Source: UBA10427 sp003500135 | GTDB lineage: Bacteria > Bacteroidota > Bacteroidia > Cytophagales > Cyclobacteriaceae | Direction: 5' to 3' | Length of the DNA stretch: 32,515 nucleotides | Assembly: GCA_963966275.1 (NCBI GenBank) | Contig: CAWZYQ010000029.1 | Coordinates: 1-32,515, forward strand | Shown here: piece after piece, positions 6,711 through 16,939 of the stretch | Layout: each line of letters opens with the position of its first letter | Numbering within the stretch: the first letter of the stretch is position 1 | The notes under the pieces: model-generated | Databases searched by the model: none | The model's input: the letters and a program-made list of their open reading frames with translations, nothing else | Told to the model about the DNA's origin: nothing | Made by a program: the position numbers and the translations under genes

Positions 6711-6772
6711 GTAAAAGTTTTGGTAATTTAGAAGGTTCATTTTTTGCTCAACCTTATTTTTTAAAGACAACC

Positions 6773-8638
6773 ATGGCAGAAGGACAAGCAGTAAACTACA
6801 CTGAAGATAATATCCGGTCACTCGACTGGAAAGAACACATCAGGCTAAGGCCGGGAATGTATATCGGAAAGCTGGGTGATGGCTCTTCATTCGATGACGG
6901 TATTTATGTATTGGTAAAAGAGGTGCTCGACAATTGCATCGATGAACATGTAATGGGTTATGGTAAAACCATCGACATGAAGATCACCGAGCACCGGGTT
7001 GAAATACGCGATTACGGTCGAGGTATTCCGCTTGGAAAAGTGGTAGACTGTGTATCCAAGATCAACACCGGAGGTAAATACGACTCTAAAGCTTTTCAAA
7101 AATCCGTGGGATTAAACGGGGTAGGTACCAAGGCGGTCAATGCCCTTTCCAACTACTTTAAGGTACAGTCGTACCGCGATAAGCAAACCAAAGTAGCGGA
7201 GTTTGCCAAAGGGGTACTGCTCAATGACAATAAGGTGATCACAAGCTCAAACCGCAATGGAACCCTTGTTGTATTCGAGCCCGATGGCGATATTTTTAAA
7301 AACTTCCATTTCATTCCTGAATATCTGGAGGAAATGATCTGGAATTATTGCTTTCTGAATGCGGGGCTGACCATTAATTTCAATGGTAAAAAATTCCATT
7401 CGGAAAACGGTTTGCACGACCTTCTCGAGCGCAAATCGGATATGGAAAACATCCGGTACCCGATCATCCATATGAAAGAGAGTGACATCGAGGTGGCGCT
7501 AACTCATAACAATCAGTATGGCGAGGAGTACTACTCTTTTGTTAACGGACAGTATACCACTCAGGGAGGAACACACCTTGCAGCATTTCGCGAAGCAGTG
7601 GTAAAAACGATACGCGAATTTTACAATAAGAACTTCGATGCCGCAGATATACGGGCCAGTATCGTGGCCGCTATATCCGTGCGAGTGATGGAACCCGTTT
7701 TTGAATCGCAAACGAAGACCAAGCTGGGGTCGCAAAATGTAGCCCCCGACGGGCCAACCATGCGGTCTTTTATAAACGATTTTGTCAAAAGGCGCCTGGA
7801 TAACTTTCTGCACCGCCACCCCGATACGGCCAATGCCATGCTGAAAAGGATAATGCAGTCGGAACGTGAGCGCAAAGATATGGCGGGCATTAAAAAGCTG
7901 GCCAATGAAAGGGCCAAGAAGGCCAATCTTCACAATAAAAAACTTCGCGATTGCCGCCTGCACTTCGACGACAAAAAAGGGGATCGGTTGGATGATACAA
8001 TGATCTTCATTACCGAGGGTGACTCGGCAAGCGGCTCCATCACCAAATCGAGGGATGTACAGACCCAGGCGGTTTTCTCACTTAGAGGTAAGCCGCTCAA
8101 CTGTTTTGGGCTTACGAAGAAAGTAGTCTATGAAAACGAAGAATTCAACCTGTTGCAACACGCACTGAATATAGAAGACGGTTTGGAGGGATTGCGTTAT
8201 CGCAAAATTGTAATTGCTACCGATGCCGATGTGGACGGCATGCACATCAGGCTGCTATTACTGACCTTCTTCCTGCAGTTCTTCCCCGATTTGGTGCGTA
8301 ATGGCCACTTGTTTATATTGGATACCCCTCTATTCAGAGTCCGCAATAAAAAGGAAACCTTCTATTGCTACAGCGAAGAAGAAAGACTGGCAGCTGTAAA
8401 TAAACTTGGAGGCAAGCCGGAAATCACCCGGTTTAAGGGACTTGGAGAGATATCCCCCGATGAATTCAAAAACTTTATCGGTGAAGAAATACGACTCGAC
8501 CCCGTCATTTTGTCAAAAGATACCAAGATCAAAAAGATACTGGAATTTTTTATGGGTAAAAATACACCGAAAAGACAGGAGTTTATTATCGAAAATCTAC
8601 GTATCGAGAAAGACCTTGTAGAGGAAGAGGCAGCGTAA
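6773..8638 (+). CDS. parE: DNA topoisomerase IV subunit B
   Basis: A 621-residue ATPase subunit of a type IIA topoisomerase; with ParC it decatenates and relaxes DNA using ATP. GHKL ATPase motifs are Glu50 and Asn54 in KEVLDNCIDE, DYGRGIP (80-86) and GLNGVGTKAVNAL (113-125). The transducer domain holds the QTKTKLG lysine loop (Lys318). The TOPRIM domain has FITEGDSASG (Glu415) and ATDADVDGMH (Asp484, Asp486, Asp488), then RFKGLGEI. The length and immediate pairing with an A subunit 11 bp downstream favour topoisomerase IV over gyrase; in Bacteroidota gyrB and gyrA usually lie apart. The ATG at 6773 gives a normal N-terminus ending in the RPGMYIG motif near residue 26. Confidence 0.93.
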   Translation: MAEGQAVNYTEDNIRSLDWKEHIRLRPGMYIGKLGDGSSFDDGIYVLVKEVLDNCIDEHVMGYGKTIDMKITEHRVEIRDYGRGIPLGKVVDCVSKINTGGKYDSKAFQKSVGLNGVGTKAVNALSNYFKVQSYRDKQTKVAEFAKGVLLNDNKVITSSNRNGTLVVFEPDGDIFKNFHFIPEYLEEMIWNYCFLNAGLTINFNGKKFHSENGLHDLLERKSDMENIRYPIIHMKESDIEVALTHNNQYGEEYYSFVNGQYTTQGGTHLAAFREAVVKTIREFYNKNFDAADIRASIVAAISVRVMEPVFESQTKTKLGSQNVAPDGPTMRSFINDFVKRRLDNFLHRHPDTANAMLKRIMQSERERKDMAGIKKLANERAKKANLHNKKLRDCRLHFDDKKGDRLDDTMIFITEGDSASGSITKSRDVQTQAVFSLRGKPLNCFGLTKKVVYENEEFNLLQHALNIEDGLEGLRYRKIVIATDADVDGMHIRLLLLTFFLQFFPDLVRNGHLFILDTPLFRVRNKKETFYCYSEEERLAAVNKLGGKPEITRFKGLGEISPDEFKNFIGEEIRLDPVILSKDTKIKKILEFFMGKNTPKRQEFIIENLRIEKDLVEEEAA

Positions 8639-8649
8639 AAGAATAGAAA

Positions 8650-11253
8650 ATGGCAGACGATAACAACCTGGGTAAAGAACTACCGGAGGACGATGAGATA
8701 CATGAAGTTACGCATGTATCGGGCATGTATGAAAACTGGTTTCTCGATTATGCGTCATACGTGATACTGGAAAGGGCAGTGCCCGCCATTCAGGACGGTC
8801 TCAAGCCCGTTCAGCGTCGTATTTTGCATGCAATGAAGGAAATGGATGATGGGCGCTACAATAAAGTGGCCAATATCATCGGTAGCACGATGCAGTATCA
8901 CCCGCATGGCGATGCTTCTATCGGTGATGCCATCGTTAACCTGGGCCAGAAAGACCTCTTAATTGATACGCAGGGTAACTGGGGCGACGTTCGCACAGGC
9001 GATAGCGCTGCGGCGCCCCGTTATATTGAAGCTCGGTTATCGAAATTTGCCCTTGAGGTATTGTACAATGCCCAAACTACCGAATGGCAGCTATCCTATG
9101 ATGGCCGGAAGAAGGAACCCGTCACTTTTCCGGTTAAGTTCCCGCTTCTTTTGGCACAAGGTGTGGAAGGTATTGCAGTGGGCCTTAGCACTAAAATCCT
9201 CCCACATAACTTCTGTGAATTGCTCCAGGGATCAATAGATATACTAAAAAATAAAAAGGTTCAGCTATATCCCGATTTTCCTGCGGGTGGCATGGCCGAT
9301 TTTTCGGACTACAATGAAGGATTGCGTGGCGGTAGGGTAAGGGTTCGTGCCACCATCGAAGAGATGGACAAGAAAACGCTCGTGATCAAAGATATTCCCT
9401 ATGGCGCTACAACCAATAGCCTGATCGATTCGATCATTAAAGCGAATGACAAAGGGAAGATCAAGGTGAAAAAGGTAGTTGACAACACCGCTGCTGATGT
9501 TGAGGTGCTCGTCTACCTGGCGCCGGGTCAAAGTCCAGACATCACCATAGATGCCCTGTACGCCTTTACTGATTGCGAGATCTCTATTTCTCCCAATGCC
9601 TGTGTGATTATTGATGAGAAGCCGGTGTTTATGAGTGTCAACGATATGTTGCGCTATTCCACTGATCAAACCGTCGAGTTCTTAAAACGTGAATTGGAGA
9701 TCAAAAAGGCAGAATTGCTGGAGAAACTGCTTTTTTCTTCACTGGAAAAGATTTTTATTGAAAACAGGATTTACCGGGACATTGAAGAATGCGAGACCTG
9801 GGAAGAAGTGCTCGAAACGATCGACAAAGGACTTGAACCCTATAAACCCCAGTTCTACCGCGAAATCACTACTGATGACATCGTCCGGCTTACTGAGATC
9901 AGGATCAAGAGAATATCGAAGTTTGACTCCTTTAAGGCCGACGAATTGATGCGCAAACTGGAAGAGGATTTGAAGCAGACGGAATACCACCTGGACAACC
10001 TGACCGAATTTGCCATTGATTATTTCAAAAACCTTTTGGAAAAGTACGGCAAGGGCCGTGAGCGCAAAACTGTAATCAAAAGTTTCGAAAATATTGCCGC
10101 AACCATCGTGGCTGCCAACAATGCCCGCCTGTATGTAAACCGTTCAGAAGGCTTCATAGGGTATGGCATGAAAAAGGATGAGTTCGTAACGGAATGCTCT
10201 GATATGGACGATGTAATTGCTTTTTGCCGCGAAGGGAAATATAAAGTGGTGCGTATTTCCGAAAAAGTATTTGTAGGGAAAGACATCATCCATGTGGATG
10301 TCTTCAAAAAGAATGATGAGCGGATGGTTTACAATGCCGTCTATCTCGATGGCAAAACAGGCCGCTCCATGATCAAACGCTTTCAGGTGTTATCAGTAAC
10401 ACGTGACAGGGAATACGACATTACCAAAGGGGAAAAAGGATCGCGCATACTTTATTTTACCGCCAATGCCAATGGTGAAGCAGAAATGATCACTACCTAT
10501 TTGTCGCAGCGATCAAAAGCACGTAAAAAAGTATTTGAATTCGATTTTGCTGAAATTGACATCAAAGGCAGAAATGCTTCAGGTAATATACTTACCCGCT
10601 ATCCGGTAAGAAAAATCCAGATGAAATCAGAGGGCCGCTCAACACTCGGCGGACTTGACATTTATTATGACGATGCCATAGGTCGGCTGAACCGTGATGA
10701 AAGAGGCAGGTACCTGGGTAAATTTATGCCCGGAGATCGCATAATTGTCATGTTTAAAGACGGGACATACGAGTTAACAGATTTTGAGCTTACCAACAGG
10801 TACGAAGAAAACCAAATCCTACTGATTGAAAAGTTTAAAGAAGATCAGGTATTCACCACCATTTACCTGGAAGGCAAAAGTAAAACCAATTATATCAAGA
10901 GATTTAAAATCGAAACCACAACGATAAATAAACGCTTTCCCTTCATTAGTGAAGAAAAAGGCTCTACCTTGCTCTATGCCACATCGGCGGAAAGGGTAAA
11001 AGTAAAGGCAACCTATAAGTCGGGCAGGAAAAAAGAGCAAAAAGCATTTGAACTAAATGACCTGATTGACGTTAAAGGTTGGAAAGCTATAGGAAACAAG
11101 TTTCCAGTACAGGGTCTTACTAATGTCGAAACGATAGAAGTGAAAAAGGAAGAAAAGGGGGGTAAATCGCTTCATGTAGGTGATACGATTGAACTGGACG
11201 TTAAAAAGCACCACGATGATGATGACCAACTGGATTTGTTCAACAAGCCATAG
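8650..11253 (+). CDS. parC: DNA topoisomerase IV subunit A
   Basis: An 867-residue DNA-cleavage subunit paired with ParE, starting 11 bp after it in the same operon. The winged-helix core has DGLKPVQRRILHAM (49-62) and YHPHGDASIGDAIVNL (83-98, the quinolone-determining region). The catalytic tyrosine is Tyr125 in APRYIEARLSKFA, preceded by Arg124. The coiled-coil tower spans about 330-470 (FLKRELEIKKAELLEKL onward). The C-terminal third, from about 500, is a degenerate beta-pinwheel DNA-wrapping domain, and the protein ends in an acidic tail. At the position of E. coli GyrA Ser83 there is Ala89; this appears usual for Bacteroidota ParC as far as I recall. Confidence 0.93.
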   Translation: MADDNNLGKELPEDDEIHEVTHVSGMYENWFLDYASYVILERAVPAIQDGLKPVQRRILHAMKEMDDGRYNKVANIIGSTMQYHPHGDASIGDAIVNLGQKDLLIDTQGNWGDVRTGDSAAAPRYIEARLSKFALEVLYNAQTTEWQLSYDGRKKEPVTFPVKFPLLLAQGVEGIAVGLSTKILPHNFCELLQGSIDILKNKKVQLYPDFPAGGMADFSDYNEGLRGGRVRVRATIEEMDKKTLVIKDIPYGATTNSLIDSIIKANDKGKIKVKKVVDNTAADVEVLVYLAPGQSPDITIDALYAFTDCEISISPNACVIIDEKPVFMSVNDMLRYSTDQTVEFLKRELEIKKAELLEKLLFSSLEKIFIENRIYRDIEECETWEEVLETIDKGLEPYKPQFYREITTDDIVRLTEIRIKRISKFDSFKADELMRKLEEDLKQTEYHLDNLTEFAIDYFKNLLEKYGKGRERKTVIKSFENIAATIVAANNARLYVNRSEGFIGYGMKKDEFVTECSDMDDVIAFCREGKYKVVRISEKVFVGKDIIHVDVFKKNDERMVYNAVYLDGKTGRSMIKRFQVLSVTRDREYDITKGEKGSRILYFTANANGEAEMITTYLSQRSKARKKVFEFDFAEIDIKGRNASGNILTRYPVRKIQMKSEGRSTLGGLDIYYDDAIGRLNRDERGRYLGKFMPGDRIIVMFKDGTYELTDFELTNRYEENQILLIEKFKEDQVFTTIYLEGKSKTNYIKRFKIETTTINKRFPFISEEKGSTLLYATSAERVKVKATYKSGRKKEQKAFELNDLIDVKGWKAIGNKFPVQGLTNVETIEVKKEEKGGKSLHVGDTIELDVKKHHDDDDQLDLFNKP

Positions 11254-11305
11254 CCCCTTATTCTGAACCGGGATCATTTCGGGGTGTAGGCATATAAGTT
11301 AGTGG

Positions 11306-13807
11306 ATGAGAAGTATTTCGATTTATCTGATCGCTTTAGTAGCGCTCGTAGCTGGAAATCACATTTCCTACGGGCAGTCCAGAACCGTGATAACCGGTCA
11401 GGTGATTGATAAATCCACAGGTGAGCCCATCCCTTTTGCCAATGTATATTTCAAATCTACCTCAATTGGAGCCACTTCCGATTTTGATGGCAAATACGCC
11501 ATATCTACATATGAAGACTATGACAGCCTGGTTGCTTCATACATCGGCTATAACACCCTTACCCTTCCGGTAAAAACCGGAACAATACAAACGATCAATT
11601 TCTATCTCGATCCGGGTACGGTTAATCTGGAGGAAGTAGTAGTTTACAGTGGTGAAAATCCAGCCTGGGCGATCATTCGTAAAGTCGTAAAAGCCAAAAA
11701 CCAGCACGACAAACGCGCACTCGATTCATATGAATATGAAAGCTACAATAAAATAGAGATCGATATAGATAATTTTTCGGAAGACCTGAAGGCTACCAAA
11801 GCTTTTGGTCAGGTGGCCGCAGTGATGGATAGCATAGCCCAACTGCGAGGCTATGACGGAAATCCTATTTTGCCGGTATTTATTTCTGAATCGGTTTCGA
11901 ACTATTATGTCAAAACTGATCCATTTGCCAAAAGGGAAGAAGTTTTAAAAACGAGGATCAAAGGAGTAGGCGTTGATGATGGCTCATTTATTTCTCAAAT
12001 TATCGGGGCCAGTTACCAGGAGTACAATTTTTACCGGAACTGGTTGAACATCCTCAATAAAGAGTTCATTTCACCCATTAGTGACGGCTGGCGGCTCTAC
12101 TATGATTATGACCTGATTGATAGTCTTGAAGTAGATGGAGTAGAATGCTTTCTGCTCAATGTCGTGCCTAAAAGAGACGAAGACCCGGCATTTAACGGAT
12201 CCATCTGGATAACCAAAAAAGATTATGCCCTGAAGCAGGTAGATTTAAAAATCGATAAGTCTACAAACCTCAATTTTGTTGAATATATCCGTATCCAACA
12301 GGAATTAGTACCTACTGCGGAAGGACCGTCAATTCCGAGTAAAACACGGGTCCTTGTCGATGTTTCACCCCTCGATGACGATACGCCCGGTCTTTTAACG
12401 AAGTTTTACAATTCGGCCAGGAACATTAAGGTCAATACAAATCGAAAGAACAGCTTTTACAGTAGTGAGGTGATGGTCAAGGAAGATTATGCCATATACG
12501 ATGAAGGGTACTGGGATGATCATCGGCATGAACCGCTGAAAGATGAAGAGCTTTATGCTTATGAAATGATCGATACGCTACGTACCATTCCCGTAGTAAA
12601 AAGGTACGAGAAAATCGTTCAGACACTCTCTACCGGGTATTTCAGAGTAGGAAAAATAGATATCGGGCCCTGGCCTTATACCTGGGCATACAACGATTTC
12701 GAAGGCCACCGGTTCAGGGCGGGTTTCAAAACCAATATCAAATTCAGTAATAAATGGAAATTTAATTCCTACATCGCTTATGGCACGGAAGACCAACAAA
12801 TAAAATATGGCGTATCATTGGGGTATATCATTGACCGCTACCCCTGGACCGAAATTGGCATTAAGCGCGTAGCAGAAGTAGATCAACTCGGGTTAAAATC
12901 AGAGAATCTACAGGATAACCAGATTTTCCTTGCAGCATCGAGATTTGGGACGCTTATACGGCCATATTGGTACGAAAACAACAAACTTTTCTTAAAAACT
13001 GAATTGTTAAAGGGTTTGAATCAAACCATCAATATTAACCTGGAGCACTACGACCCGCAATTCCCGTTTTATTATTATGACAATGGTATTCCTGAAGCAT
13101 CGACCTTAAAAAGCAGGTTTGACGTGGCAAGTGTGGAATACAGCATACGATATGCTCGTGATGAACGCTTTGTTCAGTTTGAAAACAGCAGGTTAAGTCT
13201 CGGCATTAACAGATGGCCATCGCTGGAAGTTTCGTATACCTACGGAATCCAGGGCGCCCTGGGGGATTTGGGGTTTCACAAACTTGAAGTCGACTTCAGG
13301 CAGCGCGTTAATTTCGGTTTTTTGGGGATCACCAATTATCAAATAAAAGGTGGGAAAGTATTTAATACAGTGCCTTATCCAATTCTGGAAAGTCATATTG
13401 GTAATGAATCCTTTTTTTACACATCCGCTGCTTTCAATACCATGAACTTTTTTGAATTTGTAAGTGATACGTATACCTCTTTTCGTTGGCAGCACCAGTT
13501 TGGTGGTTTGATTTTAAATCGAATTCCATTAATGCGCAAATTGAAGTGGCGTCTTTTGGCTACAAGCAACATTTTGTATGGCAGTTTATCACAGCAAAAT
13601 ATTGACCTGATACCAGCACAAGGGCCCGATGGTACGGATTTACCCCCCTTTAAAGGGCTTGGCGATGATCCGTATGTTGAAGTAGGTTATGGTATTGAAA
13701 ACATTTTTCGCTTCATTAGATTTGATGTATTTCATCGCTTGAGCTATCTCGATGAACCCAACGCCAACAAGATTGCATTTAAAGTTAGCATGCAAATTAT
13801 ACTTTGA
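11306..13807 (+). CDS. DUF5686 / carboxypeptidase-regulatory-like outer-membrane protein
   Basis: An 833-residue envelope protein. A signal peptide (about 1-23, ending SYGQ) is followed by a carboxypeptidase-D-regulatory-like beta-sandwich at about 27-110 (VITGQVIDKSTGEPIPFANV, FDGKYAI, VASYIGY). This domain also starts TonB-dependent receptors in this phylum. The rest matches the DUF5686 family: EVVVYSGENPAWAIIRKVV is its signature, and the C-terminal half alternates polar and aromatic residues as in a beta-barrel, ending in a strand (IAFKVSMQIIL). It probably sits in the outer membrane; substrate and role are not established. It starts 52 bp after parC with no terminator between, so some co-transcription is likely. 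Confidence 0.87.
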   Translation: MRSISIYLIALVALVAGNHISYGQSRTVITGQVIDKSTGEPIPFANVYFKSTSIGATSDFDGKYAISTYEDYDSLVASYIGYNTLTLPVKTGTIQTINFYLDPGTVNLEEVVVYSGENPAWAIIRKVVKAKNQHDKRALDSYEYESYNKIEIDIDNFSEDLKATKAFGQVAAVMDSIAQLRGYDGNPILPVFISESVSNYYVKTDPFAKREEVLKTRIKGVGVDDGSFISQIIGASYQEYNFYRNWLNILNKEFISPISDGWRLYYDYDLIDSLEVDGVECFLLNVVPKRDEDPAFNGSIWITKKDYALKQVDLKIDKSTNLNFVEYIRIQQELVPTAEGPSIPSKTRVLVDVSPLDDDTPGLLTKFYNSARNIKVNTNRKNSFYSSEVMVKEDYAIYDEGYWDDHRHEPLKDEELYAYEMIDTLRTIPVVKRYEKIVQTLSTGYFRVGKIDIGPWPYTWAYNDFEGHRFRAGFKTNIKFSNKWKFNSYIAYGTEDQQIKYGVSLGYIIDRYPWTEIGIKRVAEVDQLGLKSENLQDNQIFLAASRFGTLIRPYWYENNKLFLKTELLKGLNQTININLEHYDPQFPFYYYDNGIPEASTLKSRFDVASVEYSIRYARDERFVQFENSRLSLGINRWPSLEVSYTYGIQGALGDLGFHKLEVDFRQRVNFGFLGITNYQIKGGKVFNTVPYPILESHIGNESFFYTSAAFNTMNFFEFVSDTYTSFRWQHQFGGLILNRIPLMRKLKWRLLATSNILYGSLSQQNIDLIPAQGPDGTDLPPFKGLGDDPYVEVGYGIENIFRFIRFDVFHRLSYLDEPNANKIAFKVSMQIIL

Positions 13808-13857
13808 CTTAAAAAGCTTGTAACTTTACCCATAATAAAGCGTACAGCCTATTGCTA

Positions 13858-14931
13858 ATGAAAAATTACCAGCTTTTTTTATCGATCATATTGCTTGTTG
13901 CAATTTCTTGCAAAACGGAATTCAGGAAAGACCGCATACCGGAAAGATTGCAGGGTGGAGTGGTATTAAAAAGCAACGAATTAGAGGCCGATGACCCCGA
14001 TCATGCAATACAACTGGCCCGCATATCCTTTTCCAAGGGCAATTATAATGCAGCAATTGATCATTTGCTCCCGTTTTATGAAGAAAATCAGGAAGACTTT
14101 CAACTGGCCAACCACCTGGCTTACGCTTATTTCAATAATGAACGACCGGAACTTGCGGCGCCAATTATGGAGGAGTTAGACAAAGATGCCGTTCAAACAC
14201 CGATGTATCTGGCCAATAAAGCTTTTCAAAGTTGGTATAGTGATAATTTACCGGCAGCCTTGAGTTTTATAACCTATGCTTTGAATATTGACCCCAACCA
14301 CCCCGGATACCGGGCTATGAGTGGCGACATTAAACTGGCCCTAGGCGATACCACCGAAGCGCTAAAGGACTACCAGAAAAGTCTCGATATGAAAATGCAG
14401 CAATCACTGCTCGATAAAATGGTGATGAATGCCTATGGTATAAGGGAGTTTGACCTTGCTTTTTACTATCTCAGAAAAAGTTATGAGAATGATCCTCAGG
14501 CGGAAAAAGTACTGTATCATGCGGCATTGTTGCATTATGCCATTGACCAAAAAGATACTGCGAATTATTTGATAGATAAGGCAATTGATGCAAATAATAC
14601 AGAACAGTATCAGATCACCCGTGCTGAATGGCTGAGGGATGATCGTAGATATACAGATGCCCTTGAGGTCACTGACGAATTGATTCAAAATGATTCAACA
14701 AGTGTGGCGGCCTGGATGTTAAAGGGGAGGATCCTTAGCGATCAGTACAGGTATTACTCAGCTCGTGATGCCTTTGAAAAAGTAGTAGAATATGATAGTT
14801 CCAATACAATAGCTTTGCAGGAATTGGAAAAACTTGAAAAGAAAATTGCATATTTGCGGATTCAAAAGCAAAGGGAAGAAAATAGGCGGCTCATCGAGGA
14901 GCTGAAGCCTATTGAAAGAATAAACCAGTAA
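13858..14931 (+). CDS. TPR-repeat lipoprotein
   Basis: A 357-residue predicted lipoprotein. The signal MKNYQLFLSIILLVAISCKT places Cys18 after a lipobox-like AIS. From about residue 45 the chain is built of helix pairs with tetratricopeptide spacing, for example HAIQLARISFSKGNYNAAID, HPGYRAMSGDIKLALGDTTE and AAWMLKGRILSDQYRYYSAR, giving about seven to eight repeats and a charged C-terminal helix. TPR lipoproteins act as scaffolds in envelope complexes; the partner is unknown. The ATG at 13858 is preferred to a TTG six bases upstream. It ends only 13 bp before thrS and may be the first gene of the thrS-infC-rpmI-rplT transcript. Confidence 0.83.
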   Translation: MKNYQLFLSIILLVAISCKTEFRKDRIPERLQGGVVLKSNELEADDPDHAIQLARISFSKGNYNAAIDHLLPFYEENQEDFQLANHLAYAYFNNERPELAAPIMEELDKDAVQTPMYLANKAFQSWYSDNLPAALSFITYALNIDPNHPGYRAMSGDIKLALGDTTEALKDYQKSLDMKMQQSLLDKMVMNAYGIREFDLAFYYLRKSYENDPQAEKVLYHAALLHYAIDQKDTANYLIDKAIDANNTEQYQITRAEWLRDDRRYTDALEVTDELIQNDSTSVAAWMLKGRILSDQYRYYSARDAFEKVVEYDSSNTIALQELEKLEKKIAYLRIQKQREENRRLIEELKPIERINQ

Positions 14932-14944
14932 AGCGCATTTTTTT

Positions 14945-16903
14945 ATGAGTGACCAAAAAATCAACATAACCTTGCCCGATGGCGCTGTTAAATCATATCC
15001 TGCCGGAGTGACCAGTATGGATGTTGCTACAGACATAAGTGAAGGCCTGGCCCGAAATGTTTTGGCGGCCAATGTAAACGGTGAAACGTGGGATGCCACG
15101 AGACCTATCACTACGGATGCTGCGGTGCAGTTGCTTACATGGAATGAGAATGATGGTAAAAAGACATTTTGGCACTCTTCGGCTCACTTGATGGCCGAAG
15201 CCCTGGAAGAGTTATATCCCGGAATCAAGTTTGGCATCGGCCCACCTATCGAAAATGGGTTTTATTATGATGTGGATTTTGGCGATCGACATTTCGATGG
15301 CAATGAGGTCGAAAAGATCGAAGCAAAAATGATGGAACTGGCCCGTCAGAAAAATCCTTACGAGCGACGGGAAATTGCCAAGAAAGATGCTGTTGCCTAT
15401 TACAAAGAAAAAGGTGATGAATATAAATTAGACCTCCTGGAAGATCTGGAAGACGGCACAATCACTTTTTACCATCAGGGTAATTTTACAGATCTTTGCC
15501 GTGGACCACATATTCCCAATACCGGTTTTGTAAAGGCAGCTAAAATATTAAATGTGGCCGGCGCATACTGGCGTGGTGACGAAAATAATAAGCAGCTCAC
15601 CCGGTTGTATGGCATTACATTCCCCAAGCAGAAAGAATTAAAAGAATATCTTCACCTACTTGAAGAGGCCAAAAAGCGTGATCACCGCAAATTGGGTAAG
15701 GAGCTCGATCTTTTTACCTTTTCAGAAAAAGTGGGCCAGGGCTTGCCCTTATGGCTTCCCAAAGGCGTGCTTATGCGCGAAAGACTTGAAAACTTCCTGC
15801 GTGATGCCCAGGTAAAGGCAGGGTATCAGATGGTTATCACACCGCATATCGGGAATAAAGAATTATACATGACCTCAGGGCACTATGCCAAATATGGTGA
15901 GGACTCGTTCAAACCCATTGAAACACCCAATGAAGGGGAAGAGTACCTGCTCAAGCCAATGAACTGCCCGCACCACTGCGAGATTTATAAATCCCGTCCA
16001 CGATCATATAAAGAGCTACCTTTACGCCTGGGTGAATTTGGTACGGTATATCGATATGAACAAAGTGGCGAGTTGCATGGTTTGACAAGAGTTAGAGGAT
16101 TTACCCAGGACGATGCCCATATATTTTGCCGGCCGGAACAGGTTAAAAATGAATTTATAAAAGTGATTGACCTTGTGCTTTATGTCTTCAGGTCACTTGG
16201 TTTTGAGGATTACACGGCACAAATATCACTTCGGGACCCTGAAAATAAAACTAAATATATAGGTGGTGATGAAAACTGGGAAATGGCGGAAAGCGCCATA
16301 ATTGAAGCAGCCGAAGAGAAAGGGCTGACCACCATCACCGAGCTTGGCGAGGCAGCCTTTTATGGGCCAAAACTCGATTTTATGGTGAAAGACGCCCTGG
16401 GAAGAAGCTGGCAGCTGGGAACCATTCAGGTTGATTACAATTTGCCCGAGCGCTTTGAACTCGAATATATTGGCGCTGACAATCAACGTCACAGGCCCGT
16501 GATGATCCACCGTGCACCTTTTGGTTCAATGGAGCGGTTTGTAGCTATTCTGCTGGAACATACAGCAGGTAATTTGCCATTATGGCTGTCACCGGAGCAA
16601 TTTGCCATTCTGCCGATTTCAGAAAAATATGCCGATTACGCTGAAAAAATTTATATTTTGGCACAACAAAGCGGGCTAAAAGGATTCGTGGATCACCGGG
16701 ACGAAAAAATTGGCCGGAAAATTCGTGACGCCGAGGTAAGCAAAGTGCCTTATATGTTTATAGTGGGCGAAAAAGAAGCAGGTAATAATACCGTGTCATT
16801 GCGACAGCACGGTAAAGGAGATATCGGTACCTTCACACATGAAGGTTTAATGCAACACATGAAAAAGGAAATTGAAAGCAGTATGCATCAGGTTAATAGC
16901 TAA
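14945..16903 (+). CDS. thrS: Threonine--tRNA ligase
   Basis: A 652-residue class II aminoacyl-tRNA synthetase that charges tRNA-Thr. Domains in order: TGS (about 1-65), editing domain with His77-xxx-His81 in WHSSAHLMAE plus Cys185 and His189 in LCRGPHI, catalytic core from about 250 with zinc ligands Cys341 (MNCPHH), His392 (QDDAHIF) and His522 (VMIHRAPFGS), and an anticodon-binding domain from about 550. Motif 2 is TVYRYEQSGELHGLTRVRGF. All editing and catalytic residues are present. I see no T-box or tRNA-like leader in the 13-bp gap from the TPR gene. A tRNA-Thr(UGU) gene lies at the far end of the window. Confidence 0.96.
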   Translation: MSDQKINITLPDGAVKSYPAGVTSMDVATDISEGLARNVLAANVNGETWDATRPITTDAAVQLLTWNENDGKKTFWHSSAHLMAEALEELYPGIKFGIGPPIENGFYYDVDFGDRHFDGNEVEKIEAKMMELARQKNPYERREIAKKDAVAYYKEKGDEYKLDLLEDLEDGTITFYHQGNFTDLCRGPHIPNTGFVKAAKILNVAGAYWRGDENNKQLTRLYGITFPKQKELKEYLHLLEEAKKRDHRKLGKELDLFTFSEKVGQGLPLWLPKGVLMRERLENFLRDAQVKAGYQMVITPHIGNKELYMTSGHYAKYGEDSFKPIETPNEGEEYLLKPMNCPHHCEIYKSRPRSYKELPLRLGEFGTVYRYEQSGELHGLTRVRGFTQDDAHIFCRPEQVKNEFIKVIDLVLYVFRSLGFEDYTAQISLRDPENKTKYIGGDENWEMAESAIIEAAEEKGLTTITELGEAAFYGPKLDFMVKDALGRSWQLGTIQVDYNLPERFELEYIGADNQRHRPVMIHRAPFGSMERFVAILLEHTAGNLPLWLSPEQFAILPISEKYADYAEKIYILAQQSGLKGFVDHRDEKIGRKIRDAEVSKVPYMFIVGEKEAGNNTVSLRQHGKGDIGTFTHEGLMQHMKKEIESSMHQVNS

Positions 16904-16939
16904 ATAATAGCCAATTCTTTTTCTTTTTCAGATTATTTG

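Noticed and set aside
7499..7963. A 154-codon open frame on the minus strand
   Set aside because: It lies wholly within parE, whose reading is continuous and carries every motif.
14932..14944. T-box or attenuator control of thrS
   Set aside because: Only 13 bp separate it from the TPR gene, and no tRNA-like or leader-peptide structure is visible upstream.
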